Positions 16,906-26,030 of a stretch of DNA of 64,000 nt are shown in pieces. The DNA is from Flavobacterium bernardetii (GTDB lineage Bacteria > Bacteroidota > Bacteroidia > Flavobacteriales > Flavobacteriaceae). The translations under genes were made by a program, and so were the position numbers. Location of the stretch: positions 921,401 to 985,400 of the forward strand of contig NZ_JAANOQ010000001.1 in NCBI RefSeq assembly GCF_011305415.1. Direction: 5' to 3'. Each line of letters opens with the position of its first letter. The first letter of the stretch is position 1. The notes below the pieces were generated by a model. That model ran no database searches. It saw nothing but the letters and a program-made list of their open reading frames with translations, and had not been told where the DNA came from.

Positions 16906-17922
16906 TTATTGGCTAATTAATCTCGCTCCTGTTCCGTTTTCCAAACTATAAATCGTTTTTCCAAAATCAATAGAAATTCCGGTTGCGATATCTTTTTCCA
17001 ATAATAAAGCGCCGTCCATATCTACATAATCTAAAAAAGGTAACAGATGTGCAATCGCAGAAATTCCGATAGTTGATTCGGTCATACAGCCGACCATTGT
17101 TTTCAATCCAAGAGATTTAGCTTGTGCAATCATTCGTAAAGCTGGTGTAATTCCACCGCATTTCATTAATTTGATGTTGACACCGTGAAAATAGTTGTGA
17201 CATTTTAAAACATCTTCTTCTTCAATACAGCTTTCATCTGCAATTATGGGTAAAACGGAATGTTTAAACACTTCAGCGTGACCTAAATAATCATCCGCTT
17301 TTAATGGTTGTTCGATAAATTCTACACCTAAATCTTTTAAAATAATAGCATTTTTTACGGTTTCTTCGACTGTCCAACCGCAATTGGCATCGACACGGAA
17401 AATGGCGTTGGTTTCTTTTCGTAACACTTTTACAATTTCAATATCGTTGGGAGTTCCTAGTTTGATTTTATAAATCGGCCAAGGCATTTCCTTCATTTTT
17501 GAAACCATTTCATCAATGGTAGAAATTCCAATCGTATAATTTGTTAATGGATTATTTGAAATATCTAAATTCCATAATTCGTATAATTTTTTGCCTTTTT
17601 TTCGAGCAAATAAATCGTGGAAAGCAATATCCAAAGCACATAAAGCGAATCGATTATGAGTTAAAAGTGGATTTAAAATGTTCCAGAATTCATCCGGAGA
17701 AAGATTCCCTGATTTTTCAATTATTGGAATGATTTCAGTAATATCAGATGCAATTTTGTGTTTATCTAATTCGTAATACGCATTTTCTGTTGCTTCTCCA
17801 AAACCAGAAATCCCATCGCTAATTAATTCTACAATTAACGTGGGTTTTATATCAAACGATAAACGAGAAATTTTAAAATTGTGTTTTAATTTTAAGTCGT
17901 AATGATGAAGTTTTACTTGCAT
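16906..17922 (-). CDS. Dipeptide epimerase (enolase superfamily, L-Ala-D/L-Glu epimerase-like)
   Basis: A 338-residue member of the muconate-lactonising/dipeptide epimerase subgroup, which interconverts L-Ala-D-Glu and L-Ala-L-Glu in murein peptide recycling. Seen: the catalytic YKIKLG motif (KxK), metal ligands in FRVDANCGW, EFIEQPL and IIADESC, and the second catalytic Lys in NIKLMKCGG. The frame extends upstream to 17964, but the ATG at 17922 (MQVKLHHYDLKLKHNF) matches the family start. Specificity for Ala-Glu is inference from the subgroup. Confidence 0.88.
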   Translation of the reverse strand: MQVKLHHYDLKLKHNFKISRLSFDIKPTLIVELISDGISGFGEATENAYYELDKHKIASDITEIIPIIEKSGNLSPDEFWNILNPLLTHNRFALCALDIAFHDLFARKKGKKLYELWNLDISNNPLTNYTIGISTIDEMVSKMKEMPWPIYKIKLGTPNDIEIVKVLRKETNAIFRVDANCGWTVEETVKNAIILKDLGVEFIEQPLKADDYLGHAEVFKHSVLPIIADESCIEEEDVLKCHNYFHGVNIKLMKCGGITPALRMIAQAKSLGLKTMVGCMTESTIGISAIAHLLPFLDYVDMDGALLLEKDIATGISIDFGKTIYSLENGTGARLISQ

Positions 17923-18016
17923 TTTGTTAGAATTTAAACTTAGAGAAAAAGATTCTCGATACATTTTTGTTTCGTTTCACTTCACAAAAACACTCGAACT
18001 GACGTTACTAAAAATA

Positions 18017-18412
18017 TTATTTAGAACCTCCTAATCGATCTTCAATAAATTCAATTTGTGTTTTTCCGTGTGGTTTTGACTTTCCTTCTTCGTCTAAATT
18101 TACCATCGTAATATTATCAATCGTGATGATTTTTTCACGTGTCATCATATTTCGAACCACACATTTTAATACTAATGAAGAATTTCCGAATTTCACTACA
18201 TCAATACCAATTTCAATAATATCGCCTTGTTTGGCTGCGCTCATGAAGTTGATTTCACTCATGTATTTCGTAACCACTTTCGGATTTTCCAATTGTACGA
18301 TGGAATACAACGCCGCTTCTTCATCAATCCAAGCTAGTAATTGGCCTCCAAATAAGGTTCCGTTTGCGTTTAAATCTTCGGGTTTTACCCATTTTCTAGT
18401 ATGAAATCTCAT
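18017..18412 (-). CDS. Acyl-CoA thioesterase (hotdog fold, YciA-like)
   Basis: A 131-residue hotdog-fold thioesterase. Seen: VKPEDLNANGTLFGGQLLAWIDEEAA (9-34) with the catalytic Asp/Glu helix, KQGDIIEIGIDVVKFGNSSLVL and IDNITMVNLDEEGKSKPHG. It hydrolyses acyl-CoA to free acid and CoA; chain-length preference cannot be read. It probably works as a hexamer, as YciA does. It sits downstream of the his operon on the same strand but is separated by a repeat-bearing spacer of ~105 bases. Confidence 0.9.
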   Translation of the reverse strand: MRFHTRKWVKPEDLNANGTLFGGQLLAWIDEEAALYSIVQLENPKVVTKYMSEINFMSAAKQGDIIEIGIDVVKFGNSSLVLKCVVRNMMTREKIITIDNITMVNLDEEGKSKPHGKTQIEFIEDRLGGSK

Positions 18413-18416
18413 CTTT

Positions 18417-18457
18417 AGTTTAAAAGTTTGAAGGTTAAGAGTTTAAAAGGTTTTGTG
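18417..18457 (-). repeat. Degenerate CACAAAACC...TTTTAAAC intergenic repeat
   Basis: Inverted relative to 9585-9625. On the minus strand it reads CACAAAACCTTTTAAAC, then TCTTAACC and TTTTAAACT, and ends 4 bases before the thioesterase ATG. Confidence 0.55.
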
Positions 18458-18517
18458 TTAAATTGTTATGTAAATATAAAAAAAATGGAACACTAAAAAC
18501 TGAAAACTGCCAACTTT

Positions 18518-19114
18518 TTATTTCTCTCTACTTTTCAAAACTTCCACCACATCATTTAATTTAAAACCTTTGGCTTGCAGTAAAATAAGGTAATGAAACA
18601 ATAAATCGGCGCTTTCAGATAAGAATAAATCATCGTTATTATCTTTAGCTTCAATAACAACTTCTACGGCTTCTTCACCAACTTTCTGAGCAATTTTATT
18701 CATTCCTTTTTCGAATAAAGATGCTACATAACTTTTTTCTGAAGTCGCGTTTTCTTTTCGTTCTTGAATCGTGTTTTCTAGTTTTGAAAGAAAGCTATAA
18801 CTCGAATTGTTTTCTTCTTGCCAACACGTATCTGAACCTTTGTGACATGTTGGTCCAACTGGATTGACTTGAATTAACAATGTATCGTTATCGCAATCGT
18901 TTTTAATTGATACTAGGTTTAAAAAGTTACCACTTTCCTCGCCTTTTGTCCATAATCTGTTTTTAGAACGACTGAAAAAGGTCACTTTCTGAGTTTCTAA
19001 TGTCGTATCTAAAGCTTCCTGATTCATATAACCCAACATTAAAACCGTTTTAGTTTCATTATCTTGTATGATCGCAGGAATTAATCCGTTGTTTTTAGTA
19101 AAGTCTATATTCAT
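18518..19114 (-). CDS. hisIE: Bifunctional phosphoribosyl-AMP cyclohydrolase / phosphoribosyl-ATP pyrophosphatase
   Basis: Catalyses steps 2 and 3 of histidine synthesis. The cyclohydrolase part (HisI, 1-105) shows TVLMLGYMNQEAL, VTFFSRSKNRLWTKGEESGN, NDCDNDTLL and the zinc cysteines in GPTCHKGSDTCW. The pyrophosphatase part (HisE, 110-198) shows KGMNKIAQKVGEEAVEVVIEA and ADLLFHYLILL. The ATG at 19114 is chosen; the longer frame begins with a TTG at 19129. It is the last gene of the his operon, about 118 bases after hisF, and this gap holds a palindrome and a CACAAAGGCGCTAAGT word. Confidence 0.96.
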   Translation of the reverse strand: MNIDFTKNNGLIPAIIQDNETKTVLMLGYMNQEALDTTLETQKVTFFSRSKNRLWTKGEESGNFLNLVSIKNDCDNDTLLIQVNPVGPTCHKGSDTCWQEENNSSYSFLSKLENTIQERKENATSEKSYVASLFEKGMNKIAQKVGEEAVEVVIEAKDNNDDLFLSESADLLFHYLILLQAKGFKLNDVVEVLKSREK

Positions 19115-19124
19115 AATAATTTGC

Positions 19125-19140
19125 CACAAAGGCGCTAAGT
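19125..19140. repeat. 16-base word CACAAAGGCGCTAAGT, copy 1
   Basis: Identical to 38938-38953. Here it lies 11 bases upstream of the hisIE start codon. It is followed by a second CGCTAAG. Confidence 0.6.
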
Positions 19141-19175
19141 CGCTAAGTTTTTTTTTGTTTTATGCTGATTTTTTA

Positions 19176-19227
19176 AACGCAGATTGGAGAAATTTTTAAA
19201 ATTTTTATAATTTCTTTAATCTGTGTT
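19176..19227. repeat. Gene-free palindrome of the GxxExxY-arm type, inside the his operon
   Basis: Left arm AACGCAGATTGGAGAAATT and right arm AATTTCTTTAATCTGTGTT are inverted copies (16 of 19 bases) with a 14-base loop. It lies between hisF and hisIE, so it is transcribed and should form a hairpin in the his mRNA. Confidence 0.7.
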
Positions 19228-19232
19228 GTTAA

Positions 19233-19988
19233 CTATATTCTTACTTCTATATTCTGTTTTTTCAAAAATTGTTTTAATTCTGTAATTTCTATTTCTCCGA
19301 AGTGAAACACACTGGCTGCTAAAGCGGCATCCGCATTTCCTTTTTCGAAAGCATCTACAAAATCCTGCATATTTCCAGCACCACCAGAAGCAATAATTGG
19401 AATATTTACTAATTGTGAAATCGTATGTAAAGCTTCATTGGCGAATCCGTCTTTGGTTCCGTCATTTTCCATTGAAGTGAATAAAATTTCACCTGCTCCA
19501 CGATTCGCAACTTCTACAGCCCAATCGAATAAATTAATATCTGTAGCTTGTTTTCCACCAACCAAATGCACTTTCCAAATTCCGTCAATACGTTTGGCAT
19601 CGATTGCAACCGCTACACATTGACTCCCAAATTTTTGCGCCAATTGATTAATTAAATCGGGGTTTTTGACTGCTGATGAATTTATAGAAACTTTATCTGC
19701 TCCGTTTTTAAGTAAATTTTCAACATCTTCAACAGAATTAATTCCGCCTCCAACCGTAAATGGAATATTTATGGCTTCCGCAACTTCTCGAACTAAATTT
19801 AGTAACGTACTTCTTCGTTCTTCCGTTGCTGAAATATCTAGAAAAACCAATTCATCAGCGCCAGTTTCCGAATATTTTTTAGCTAATTCTACAGGATTTC
19901 CAGCATCAATTAAATCTATAAAATTTACTCCTTTTACCGTTCTTCCGTTTTTAATATCCAAGCAAGGAATGATTCTTTTTGTCAGCAT
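19233..19988 (-). CDS. hisF: Imidazole glycerol phosphate synthase cyclase subunit
   Basis: The TIM-barrel subunit that uses ammonia from HisH to convert PRFAR into imidazole glycerol phosphate and AICAR. A normal 251 residues. Seen: [21 protein letters not shown] with catalytic Asp11, [30 protein letters not shown], catalytic Asp in VAIDAKR, and [17 protein letters not shown]. It starts 2 bases after the hisA stop. Confidence 0.98.
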   Translation of the reverse strand: MLTKRIIPCLDIKNGRTVKGVNFIDLIDAGNPVELAKKYSETGADELVFLDISATEERRSTLLNLVREVAEAINIPFTVGGGINSVEDVENLLKNGADKVSINSSAVKNPDLINQLAQKFGSQCVAVAIDAKRIDGIWKVHLVGGKQATDINLFDWAVEVANRGAGEILFTSMENDGTKDGFANEALHTISQLVNIPIIASGGAGNMQDFVDAFEKGNADAALAASVFHFGEIEITELKQFLKKQNIEVRI

Positions 19989-19989
19989 A

Positions 19990-20760
19990 TTATTTAGAAA
20001 TTATATAGTTTTCAAGCTGTTTTAACGAAATTCGATCTTCATAAATCGCTTTTCCGATAATTACACCTTCGCAACCTAATTCGGCTAATTTAGGGATTTC
20101 GTCAAATTCTGAAATTCCACCAGAAGCGATTAATTTGATATGATTTGTGTTTTCTTCTGTATTACAGTGTTCCAAAATTTGTTTATAAACGTCAAAACTT
20201 GGTCCTGTTAACATACCGTCTTTACTGATATCTGTACAAACCACATAACTAATTTTGTTTTGCAAATAATTGAATATAAATGGCAATAAATCTTCTTGAG
20301 ATTCTTTTTTCCATCCTGAAATTGCAATTTTTGCTCCTGTTTCATACGGATTAAAATCGGCACCTAAAATCATTTTTTCTGCACCGAATCTTTCAATCCA
20401 TTTTATAAATTTTTCAGCATCTTTAACGGCAATACTTCCGCCTGTAATTTGGTTTGCTCCTGAATTAAAGGCGATTTTCACATCACCGCTAGTTTTAATT
20501 CCACCTCCAAAATCAATTTTTAGATTAGTTTTAGTAGCAATAGTTTCTAAAACTTTATGATTCACAATTTTACCTGTTTTAGCACCATCTAAATCAATCA
20601 AGTGTAAATATTCAATTCCGTGATCTTCGAAAGATTTCGCGACATCAAGTGGATTATCGTTATAGATAATTTTTGTATTAAAATTTCCTTTTGATAATCG
20701 CACACATTTTCCATCAATGATATCAATTGCTGGAATAATTCTTATTTTATTATTGTTCAT
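19990..20760 (-). CDS. hisA: ProFAR isomerase HisA
   Basis: TIM-barrel isomerase converting ProFAR to PRFAR. It has 256 residues, slightly longer than usual because of the extra MNNNK start. Seen: [20 protein letters not shown] with catalytic Asp13, [31 protein letters not shown], the second catalytic Asp in [16 protein letters not shown] and [12 protein letters not shown]. It sits in the conserved H-A-F block, 2 bases before hisF and 2 bases after hisH. Confidence 0.98.
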   Translation of the reverse strand: MNNNKIRIIPAIDIIDGKCVRLSKGNFNTKIIYNDNPLDVAKSFEDHGIEYLHLIDLDGAKTGKIVNHKVLETIATKTNLKIDFGGGIKTSGDVKIAFNSGANQITGGSIAVKDAEKFIKWIERFGAEKMILGADFNPYETGAKIAISGWKKESQEDLLPFIFNYLQNKISYVVCTDISKDGMLTGPSFDVYKQILEHCNTEENTNHIKLIASGGISEFDEIPKLAELGCEGVIIGKAIYEDRISLKQLENYIISK

Positions 20761-20761
20761 T

Positions 20762-21343
20762 TTATAAATTCAAAAAGTTATCTACTATTTTTTCGCCCCA
20801 TTTTCCGCTTTTTTCAGGATGAAATTGTACTCCATAAAAATTGTTATTTTGTAAAGCTGAAGCATATTCTAGCTCATAATTTGTATTCGCAATCGCTAAA
20901 TCTGAATTCGGAACATAAAAACTATGTACTAAATACATGAATTCGTTTTCTTCTATATTTTCAAATAATTTCGACTTCAAATTGTAAATCGTATTCCAAC
21001 CCATTTGTGGCACTTTTACAGCTGATGAAAATTTAACAACATTCACATCAAAAATTCCTAAACCCTTAGTATTTCCTTCTTCAGAAGAATTACACATCAA
21101 TTGCATGCCCAAACAAATTCCTAAAACCGGTTGTGTTAATGTTGGAATAAGTTGATCTAAACCACTTTCTACAAGCATTTTCATCGCACTACTCGCCTCG
21201 CCAACACCAGGGAAAATCACTTTATCCGCTTGTTGAATTTCGATTGGATTTTTAGACAAAATAGCTTCAAAACCTAATCTTTTTATGGCAAATTGAATAC
21301 TTTGTATGTTTCCAGCGCCGTAATCTATAATTACTATCTTCAT
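20762..21343 (-). CDS. hisH: Imidazole glycerol phosphate synthase glutaminase subunit
   Basis: Class I glutamine amidotransferase that supplies ammonia to HisF. It has 193 residues. The catalytic triad is visible: Cys in [10 protein letters not shown] (near 77), then His and Glu in [10 protein letters not shown] (near 175-177). The start is preceded by a strong hairpin (21361-21411) in the gap after hisB, the only sizeable gap in this half of the operon. Confidence 0.97.
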   Translation of the reverse strand: MKIVIIDYGAGNIQSIQFAIKRLGFEAILSKNPIEIQQADKVIFPGVGEASSAMKMLVESGLDQLIPTLTQPVLGICLGMQLMCNSSEEGNTKGLGIFDVNVVKFSSAVKVPQMGWNTIYNLKSKLFENIEENEFMYLVHSFYVPNSDLAIANTNYELEYASALQNNNFYGVQFHPEKSGKWGEKIVDNFLNL

Positions 21344-21360
21344 TGTTTTTTTGGTTTCAG

Positions 21361-21411
21361 GTTTCAGGTTTCAAGTTAACTTTAAACAAAAAATAACTTG
21401 AAACTTGAAAC
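21361..21411 (-). repeat. 18-bp hairpin between hisB and hisH
   Basis: Arms 21361-21378 (GTTTCAGGTTTCAAGTTA) and 21394-21411 (TAACTTGAAACTTGAAAC) pair at 17 of 18 positions around a 15-base loop. The arms are built from repeated TTTCAGG and TTTCAAG words. There is no T-tract after it on the transcribed strand, so it is probably not a simple terminator. Confidence 0.75.
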
Positions 21412-21416
21412 AAAAT

Positions 21417-22553
21417 TTAAAGCATTCCTTTTGTACTTGGCAAAATCATTTTCTCCACATCTCTTTTAACAGCTACTTTTATGGCTTTTGCGAAAGCTTT
21501 AAAAATGACTTCAATTTTATGATGTTCGTTGGTTCCTTCAGCTTTGATGTTTAAATTGGCTTTGGCACCATCAGTGAACGATTTGAAAAAGTGATAAAAC
21601 ATTTCTGTTGGCATTTGACCAATCATTTCACGTTTGAAATCGGCTTCCCAAACCAACCAGTTTCTTCCACCAAAATCAATAGCAACTTGGGCTAAACAAT
21701 CGTCCATTGGCAAGTAAAAACCGTAACGTTCTATTCCTAATTTATTTCCTAAAGCTTTGGCGAAAACTTCTCCTAAAGCAATCGCAGTATCTTCAATAGT
21801 GTGGTGTTCATCGACTTGTAAATCGCCTTTCACTTGAATATCTAAATCCATTTGGCCGTGACGTGCGATTTGGTCTAACATGTGATCGAAGAAATGCAAA
21901 CCTGTGTTAATATTACTTTTTCCAGTTCCATCTAAATTGACAGCAATAGAAATATCAGTTTCATTCGTTTTTCTGATAATTGAAGCCGAACGGTTTTCTA
22001 ATTTTAAGAATTCGTATATTTTTTCCCAATCGTTTGTTTCAAAGGCAATTGTTTCTGCAATTTGTGTTTCATTAAGAGAAATTTCAGCGGTTCCTAAATT
22101 GGTATTATCATTGATAAAAATGGCTTTTGAACCTAAGTTTTTAGCTAATTCTACGTCTGTTAATCTGTCGCCAATTACGAAAGAGTTTATTAAATCGTAG
22201 TCTTCTGAAAAATATTTGGTTAGCATTCCGGTTCTTGGTTTTCTGTTTGGAGAATTTTCAGCTGGAAAACTTTTATCGATGCATTCCTCTGAGAAAAACA
22301 CGCCTTCACCTTCAAACGTTTTCATAATAAAATTGTGCACTGGCCAAAACGTACTTTCTGGAAAAATATCCGTTCCTAATCCGTCTTGATTGGTAACTAA
22401 AACCAATTCATACTCTAATTCTTTGGCAATTTTACCTAAAAACGACAAGCATTTTGGATAGAAATACATTTTATCAAAAGCATCAATTTGGTAATCGGAA
22501 ACTTCTTTGATCATAGTTCCATCTCGGTCGATAAATAATACTTTCTTTGCCAT
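21417..22553 (-). CDS. hisB: Bifunctional histidinol-phosphatase / imidazoleglycerol-phosphate dehydratase
   Basis: Two-domain HisB of 378 residues. The N-terminal HAD phosphatase (1-165) shows [11 protein letters not shown] (the DxD nucleophile pair) and [20 protein letters not shown]. The C-terminal dehydratase (190-378) has the manganese-binding HHTIED and HHKIE motifs and [14 protein letters not shown]. It performs the dehydration after IGPS and the later dephosphorylation of histidinol phosphate. Its ATG overlaps the hisC stop by 1 base, indicating coupled translation. Confidence 0.98.
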   Translation of the reverse strand: MAKKVLFIDRDGTMIKEVSDYQIDAFDKMYFYPKCLSFLGKIAKELEYELVLVTNQDGLGTDIFPESTFWPVHNFIMKTFEGEGVFFSEECIDKSFPAENSPNRKPRTGMLTKYFSEDYDLINSFVIGDRLTDVELAKNLGSKAIFINDNTNLGTAEISLNETQIAETIAFETNDWEKIYEFLKLENRSASIIRKTNETDISIAVNLDGTGKSNINTGLHFFDHMLDQIARHGQMDLDIQVKGDLQVDEHHTIEDTAIALGEVFAKALGNKLGIERYGFYLPMDDCLAQVAIDFGGRNWLVWEADFKREMIGQMPTEMFYHFFKSFTDGAKANLNIKAEGTNEHHKIEVIFKAFAKAIKVAVKRDVEKMILPSTKGML

Positions 22554-23587
22554 TATAATACTTTTAAGGTGTTGATTAATTTTAAATTTTCAGCTGATGT
22601 TCCGATAGTAATTCGCAAACAATTTTCACATAATGGTTGAGTAGTTCTGTTTCTAATTACAATACCATTTTCTAATAATTGCTGATATCTTTTATTCGCA
22701 TTATCTACTTTTATCAAAATAAAATTAGCATCAGAAGGATATACTTTTTCAATAAATTTAACCTGAAGTAACTGTTTAAATAAAAACTCTTTTTCTATTT
22801 GAATACCAGATACTTGTTTAAATATTTTTTTCGTGTTTTCTAACTTTTCTAACGCTTTATTTTGAGTTAAAATATTTACATTATAAGGTGGTTTAATTTT
22901 ATTTAAAACCGCAATAATTTCTATTGATGCATATAAAATTCCCAATCGAATTCCAGCCATTCCATATGCTTTTGACAAGGTTTGAAAAATGACTAAATTA
23001 GGATAATCGTTAATTTCAGTTAGCCAACTTTCTTTCGAAGAAAAATCAATATATGCTTCATCTAAAACTACTAAACCATTGAAGTTCTTAAGTAAAGTTA
23101 CGATACTTTCATCTGAAATTGAATTTCCAGTTGGATTGTTGGGTGAACATAGAAAAATGATTTTTGTATTTTCGTTAACTTCAGATAAAATTTGTTCTAC
23201 ATTCGGTTCAAACTCATCATTAAGTAAAACTTCTTTATTTTCTATAGCATTCAAATTCGCTAACACGCCATACATTCCGTAAGTTGGTGGCAACGTGATT
23301 ACATTATCTTTATTAGGTTCACAAAATGCACGAAATAATAAATCTAATACTTCATCGCTTCCATTACCTAATAAAATTTGATTTTTTGATACTTTTTTAA
23401 TTTCAGAAAGCAATTTTTTAACCGATTTTTGCTGTGTATCTGGATAGCGATTGATACCATTTTCATTTGGATTTTCATTCGCATCTAAATAAATCATTTT
23501 TTCTTCAGCATCTTGAAACTCATCACGAGCAGAAGAATAAGATTGCATGGTTTTTATGTTATCTCTGATTAATTTATCTAAATCCAT
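22553..23587 (-). CDS. hisC: Histidinol-phosphate aminotransferase
   Basis: PLP-dependent fold type I aminotransferase making histidinol phosphate. It has 344 residues from the ATG at 23587 ([17 protein letters not shown]), preferred because it matches the usual HisC start; an in-frame ATG at 23614 would add 9 residues. Seen: [39 protein letters not shown], the PLP-lysine region [16 protein letters not shown] and RNRTTQP near the end. It lies between hisD and hisB and overlaps hisB by 1 base. Confidence 0.96.
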   Translation of the reverse strand: MDLDKLIRDNIKTMQSYSSARDEFQDAEEKMIYLDANENPNENGINRYPDTQQKSVKKLLSEIKKVSKNQILLGNGSDEVLDLLFRAFCEPNKDNVITLPPTYGMYGVLANLNAIENKEVLLNDEFEPNVEQILSEVNENTKIIFLCSPNNPTGNSISDESIVTLLKNFNGLVVLDEAYIDFSSKESWLTEINDYPNLVIFQTLSKAYGMAGIRLGILYASIEIIAVLNKIKPPYNVNILTQNKALEKLENTKKIFKQVSGIQIEKEFLFKQLLQVKFIEKVYPSDANFILIKVDNANKRYQQLLENGIVIRNRTTQPLCENCLRITIGTSAENLKLINTLKVL

Positions 23588-23629
23588 TTTCGTTTCTTTT
23601 AAATACTTTTCCATTGTCAGAATAATATA

Positions 23630-24913
23630 TTAATTTACTTTATTCAATCTTAGTGTTACTGCATTTTTGTGCGCTTGTAAACCTTCGGCTTCCGCCATTA
23701 TTTCAATACTTTTTCCAATATTCTGAATGCCTTTTTCTGTGATTTTCTGAAAGGTCATCGACTTCATAAAACTATCTAAATTCACACCGCTGTAGGTTTT
23801 AGCAAAACCATTTGTTGGTAAAGTATGATTGGTTCCTGAAGCGTAATCTCCAGCACTTTCTGGAGTAAAGTTTCCAATAAAAACAGAACCTGCGTTTTGA
23901 ATTCCGTTAATGAAGAATTCTTCGTTTTTAGAACAAATAATAAAATGTTCTGGAGCATACTCGTTGATTAATTCTAAAGCTAACTGTTCGTTTTCTATTA
24001 AAATTAATTTCGATTTTTCAATAGCTTGAGCGGCGATTTCCTTACGCGGTAATTTTTCTAATTGCAAATACACTTCTTTTTCAACCGCTTCTAAAACTTC
24101 TTTATTTGTCGTAACTAAAACGACTTGACTATCCGATCCATGTTCCGCTTGACTCAATAAATCGGATGCTACGAAGCTTGGAACACACGTTACATCTGCA
24201 TAAACCAACAATTCACTTGGTCCGGCTGGCATATCAATTCCCACTCCAAATTGCGTAGCAACTTGTTTGGCAACGGTTACAAATTGATTTCCTGGTCCGA
24301 ATATTTTATACACTTGAGGAATGGTTTCTGTTCCGAAAGTCATTGCTCCGATGGCTTGAATTCCACCAACTTTGAAAATTTTAGTTACACCACACAAATT
24401 GGCTGCATATAAAATAGCTGGATTAATTTTTCCTTGTTTATTTGGCGGCGAACATAAAATAATTTCAGTACAACCTGCAATTTTAGCAGGAATAGCTAAC
24501 ATTAAAACCGTTGAAAACAAAGGCGCAGAACCACCAGGAATGTATAATCCAACTTTTTGAATTGGACGTTTTTCTTGCCAACAAAATACACCTTCAGTCG
24601 TTTCAACTTCAATTTTTTGTGATTTTTGCGCTTCGTGGAATTTGAAAATATTGTTTTTTGCTAATTCAATTGCCATTTTTAATTCTTTAGAAACTAAAGC
24701 ATTTGCTTCTTCCATTTCTTCTTTAGTAACTAAACTATTTACTGAAGTGCTTCCATCAAATAAAGACGTATATTTTTGTACAGCTACATCACCTTTTTGT
24801 TGGATTTCTTTAAAAATTCCTTTTACCGTTTCCTCAATATCAGCAAAGGATTGTGTTGGTCGTTTTAAAATTTCTGACCAAGTATTTCTTGTTGGGTTGT
24901 TTATTTTTTTCAT
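23630..24913 (-). CDS. hisD: Histidinol dehydrogenase
   Basis: NAD-dependent, zinc-containing enzyme that oxidises histidinol to histidine in two steps. It has 427 residues from the ATG at 24913 (MKKINNPTRNTWSEIL); a longer in-frame extension to 24985 overlaps the hisG end and is less likely. Seen: GLYIPGGSAPLFSTVLMLAIPAKIAG, FGPGNQFVTVAK, DMPAGPSELLV, LLSQAEHGSDSQVVLVT and EHFIICS. Second gene of the operon, 44 bases after hisG. Confidence 0.97.
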   Translation of the reverse strand: MKKINNPTRNTWSEILKRPTQSFADIEETVKGIFKEIQQKGDVAVQKYTSLFDGSTSVNSLVTKEEMEEANALVSKELKMAIELAKNNIFKFHEAQKSQKIEVETTEGVFCWQEKRPIQKVGLYIPGGSAPLFSTVLMLAIPAKIAGCTEIILCSPPNKQGKINPAILYAANLCGVTKIFKVGGIQAIGAMTFGTETIPQVYKIFGPGNQFVTVAKQVATQFGVGIDMPAGPSELLVYADVTCVPSFVASDLLSQAEHGSDSQVVLVTTNKEVLEAVEKEVYLQLEKLPRKEIAAQAIEKSKLILIENEQLALELINEYAPEHFIICSKNEEFFINGIQNAGSVFIGNFTPESAGDYASGTNHTLPTNGFAKTYSGVNLDSFMKSMTFQKITEKGIQNIGKSIEIMAEAEGLQAHKNAVTLRLNKVN

Positions 24914-24957
24914 TTTGTTTGATTTAACCGCAAAGAGCGCAATGATTTTTTTATAAT

Positions 24958-25815
24958 TTATAATACCATTTTTTCGATTGGACAAATTAAAATACCTTCT
25001 GCGCCAGCTTCTTTAAGTTTGTCTAATACATCCCAAAATTGTTCTTCATCAATAACGGATTGCACACTACTCCAACCGCTTTCTCCTAAAGGTACAACAG
25101 TTGGACTTTTTAATACTGGTAAAATATTTGAAACTTTTTCTATATTAGAATTAGGAACATTCATTAAAATATATTTCGATTGTTTAGAACGTAAAACCGC
25201 TTGGATTCGGAATTGTAATTTATTTAAAATGGATTTAGTTTCTTCAGAAATTAAAGGAGAAACCGCTAAAACAGCTTCACTCCAACAAATGACTTCTACT
25301 TCTTTTAAACCATTTTTGAAAAGCGTACTTCCACTTGAAACAATATCTACGATAGCATCTGAAAGTCCGATGTTTGGTGCAATTTCAACTGAACCAGAAA
25401 TTTGGTGAATATCCACTTCAATTCCATTTTTGGCACAAAATTGATTTACAGTATTTGGATAAGAAGTTGCAACTCGTAATCCGTTTAAATCTTGAATGGA
25501 ATTATACGTGAAGTTTTTAGGAACTGCAACAGAAACTTTACATTTTGAAAAGCCTAATTTTTCTGCAATTTGAATGTTTTTTCCTTTTTCGACAAGTAAA
25601 TTATCACCAACGATGGCAATATCTACCACACCATCAATTAAATATTGAGGAATGTCTGAATTTCTTAGAAAATAAACTTCTAAAGGAAAATTGGATGCGG
25701 TTACACGAAGTTGATCGTTTCCATTATAAATAGAAATTCCGCAGTCTTTAAGCAATTGAATGCTTTCTTCATTTAATCTACCTGATTTTTGAATGGCGAT
25801 TTTTAATTTACTCAT
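24958..25815 (-). CDS. hisG: ATP phosphoribosyltransferase, long form
   Basis: Catalyses the committed first step of histidine synthesis, joining PRPP and ATP. At 285 residues it is the long form, with a C-terminal ACT-like regulatory domain (about 212-285, SNILPVLKSPTVVPLGESGW), so it does not need HisZ and should be feedback-inhibited by histidine. Seen: LKIAIQKSGRLNEESIQLL, VDIAIVGDNLLVEKG, RVATSYPNTVNQF and SDAIVDIVSSGSTLFKNGL (PRPP site). First structural gene of the operon, behind a leader peptide and attenuator. Confidence 0.98.
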   Translation of the reverse strand: MSKLKIAIQKSGRLNEESIQLLKDCGISIYNGNDQLRVTASNFPLEVYFLRNSDIPQYLIDGVVDIAIVGDNLLVEKGKNIQIAEKLGFSKCKVSVAVPKNFTYNSIQDLNGLRVATSYPNTVNQFCAKNGIEVDIHQISGSVEIAPNIGLSDAIVDIVSSGSTLFKNGLKEVEVICWSEAVLAVSPLISEETKSILNKLQFRIQAVLRSKQSKYILMNVPNSNIEKVSNILPVLKSPTVVPLGESGWSSVQSVIDEEQFWDVLDKLKEAGAEGILICPIEKMVL

Positions 25816-25854
25816 TTTGTTTTAAAATTGAGTTTGAGCCAAAAGAGAAGGAAT

Positions 25855-25888
25855 AAAAAAAACCCGCTTGATTTGACTCAAACGGGTT
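25855..25888 (-). terminator. Attenuator terminator of the his operon
   Basis: On the minus strand AACCCGTTTGA - GTCAAA - TCAAGCGGGTT folds into an 11-bp stem (one G-U pair) followed directly by a run of eight T. It lies after the leader peptide stop and before hisG. Its 5' arm can instead pair with CTCAAGCG in the leader (25929-25936). Confidence 0.88.
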
Positions 25889-25936
25889 TGTAATTTATAT
25901 TTGTTTTACACACATATCAAAATTACCTCGCTTGAG
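25877..25936 (-). promoter_or_regulatory. Antiterminator pairing of the his leader
   Basis: CTCAAGCG (codons 15-17 of the leader peptide, 25929-25936) can pair over 8 bases with CGTTTGAG (25877-25884), which is also the 5' arm of the terminator. The terminator 3' arm carries the same TCAAGCG word, so the two pairings exclude each other. A ribosome at the leader stop codon would cover the first segment and favour termination; one stalled on the early His codons would leave it free. Confidence 0.75.
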
Positions 25937-25979
25937 CGTGGGAAAAATGATGGATATGATGTAAAGAGTTTGTAAACAT
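25923..25979 (-). CDS. hisL: Histidine operon leader peptide
   Basis: An 18-codon ORF reading MFTNSLHHIHHFSHAQAR then TAA. Five of 18 residues are His, in two pairs plus one, as expected for a leader peptide that senses histidyl-tRNA(His) charging. It lies about 13 bases after the predicted transcription start and about 35 bases before the terminator stem. It is too short for routine gene calling. Confidence 0.88.
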   Translation of the reverse strand: MFTNSLHHIHHFSHAQAR

Positions 25980-25997
25980 TTTTGTTTTATTAATGTG

Positions 25998-26030
25998 CAA
26001 ATATAATGTGATTAATTTCAATTAAACAAA
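25998..26030 (-). promoter_or_regulatory. Promoter of the his operon
   Basis: On the minus strand TTTG (26027-26030) and TATATTTG (25998-26005) are separated by 21 bases, matching the Bacteroidetes -33/-7 pattern. The -7 element is 18 bases before the leader ATG. The -33 element lies inside the hairpin that ends the preceding metal-efflux operon. Confidence 0.75.
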
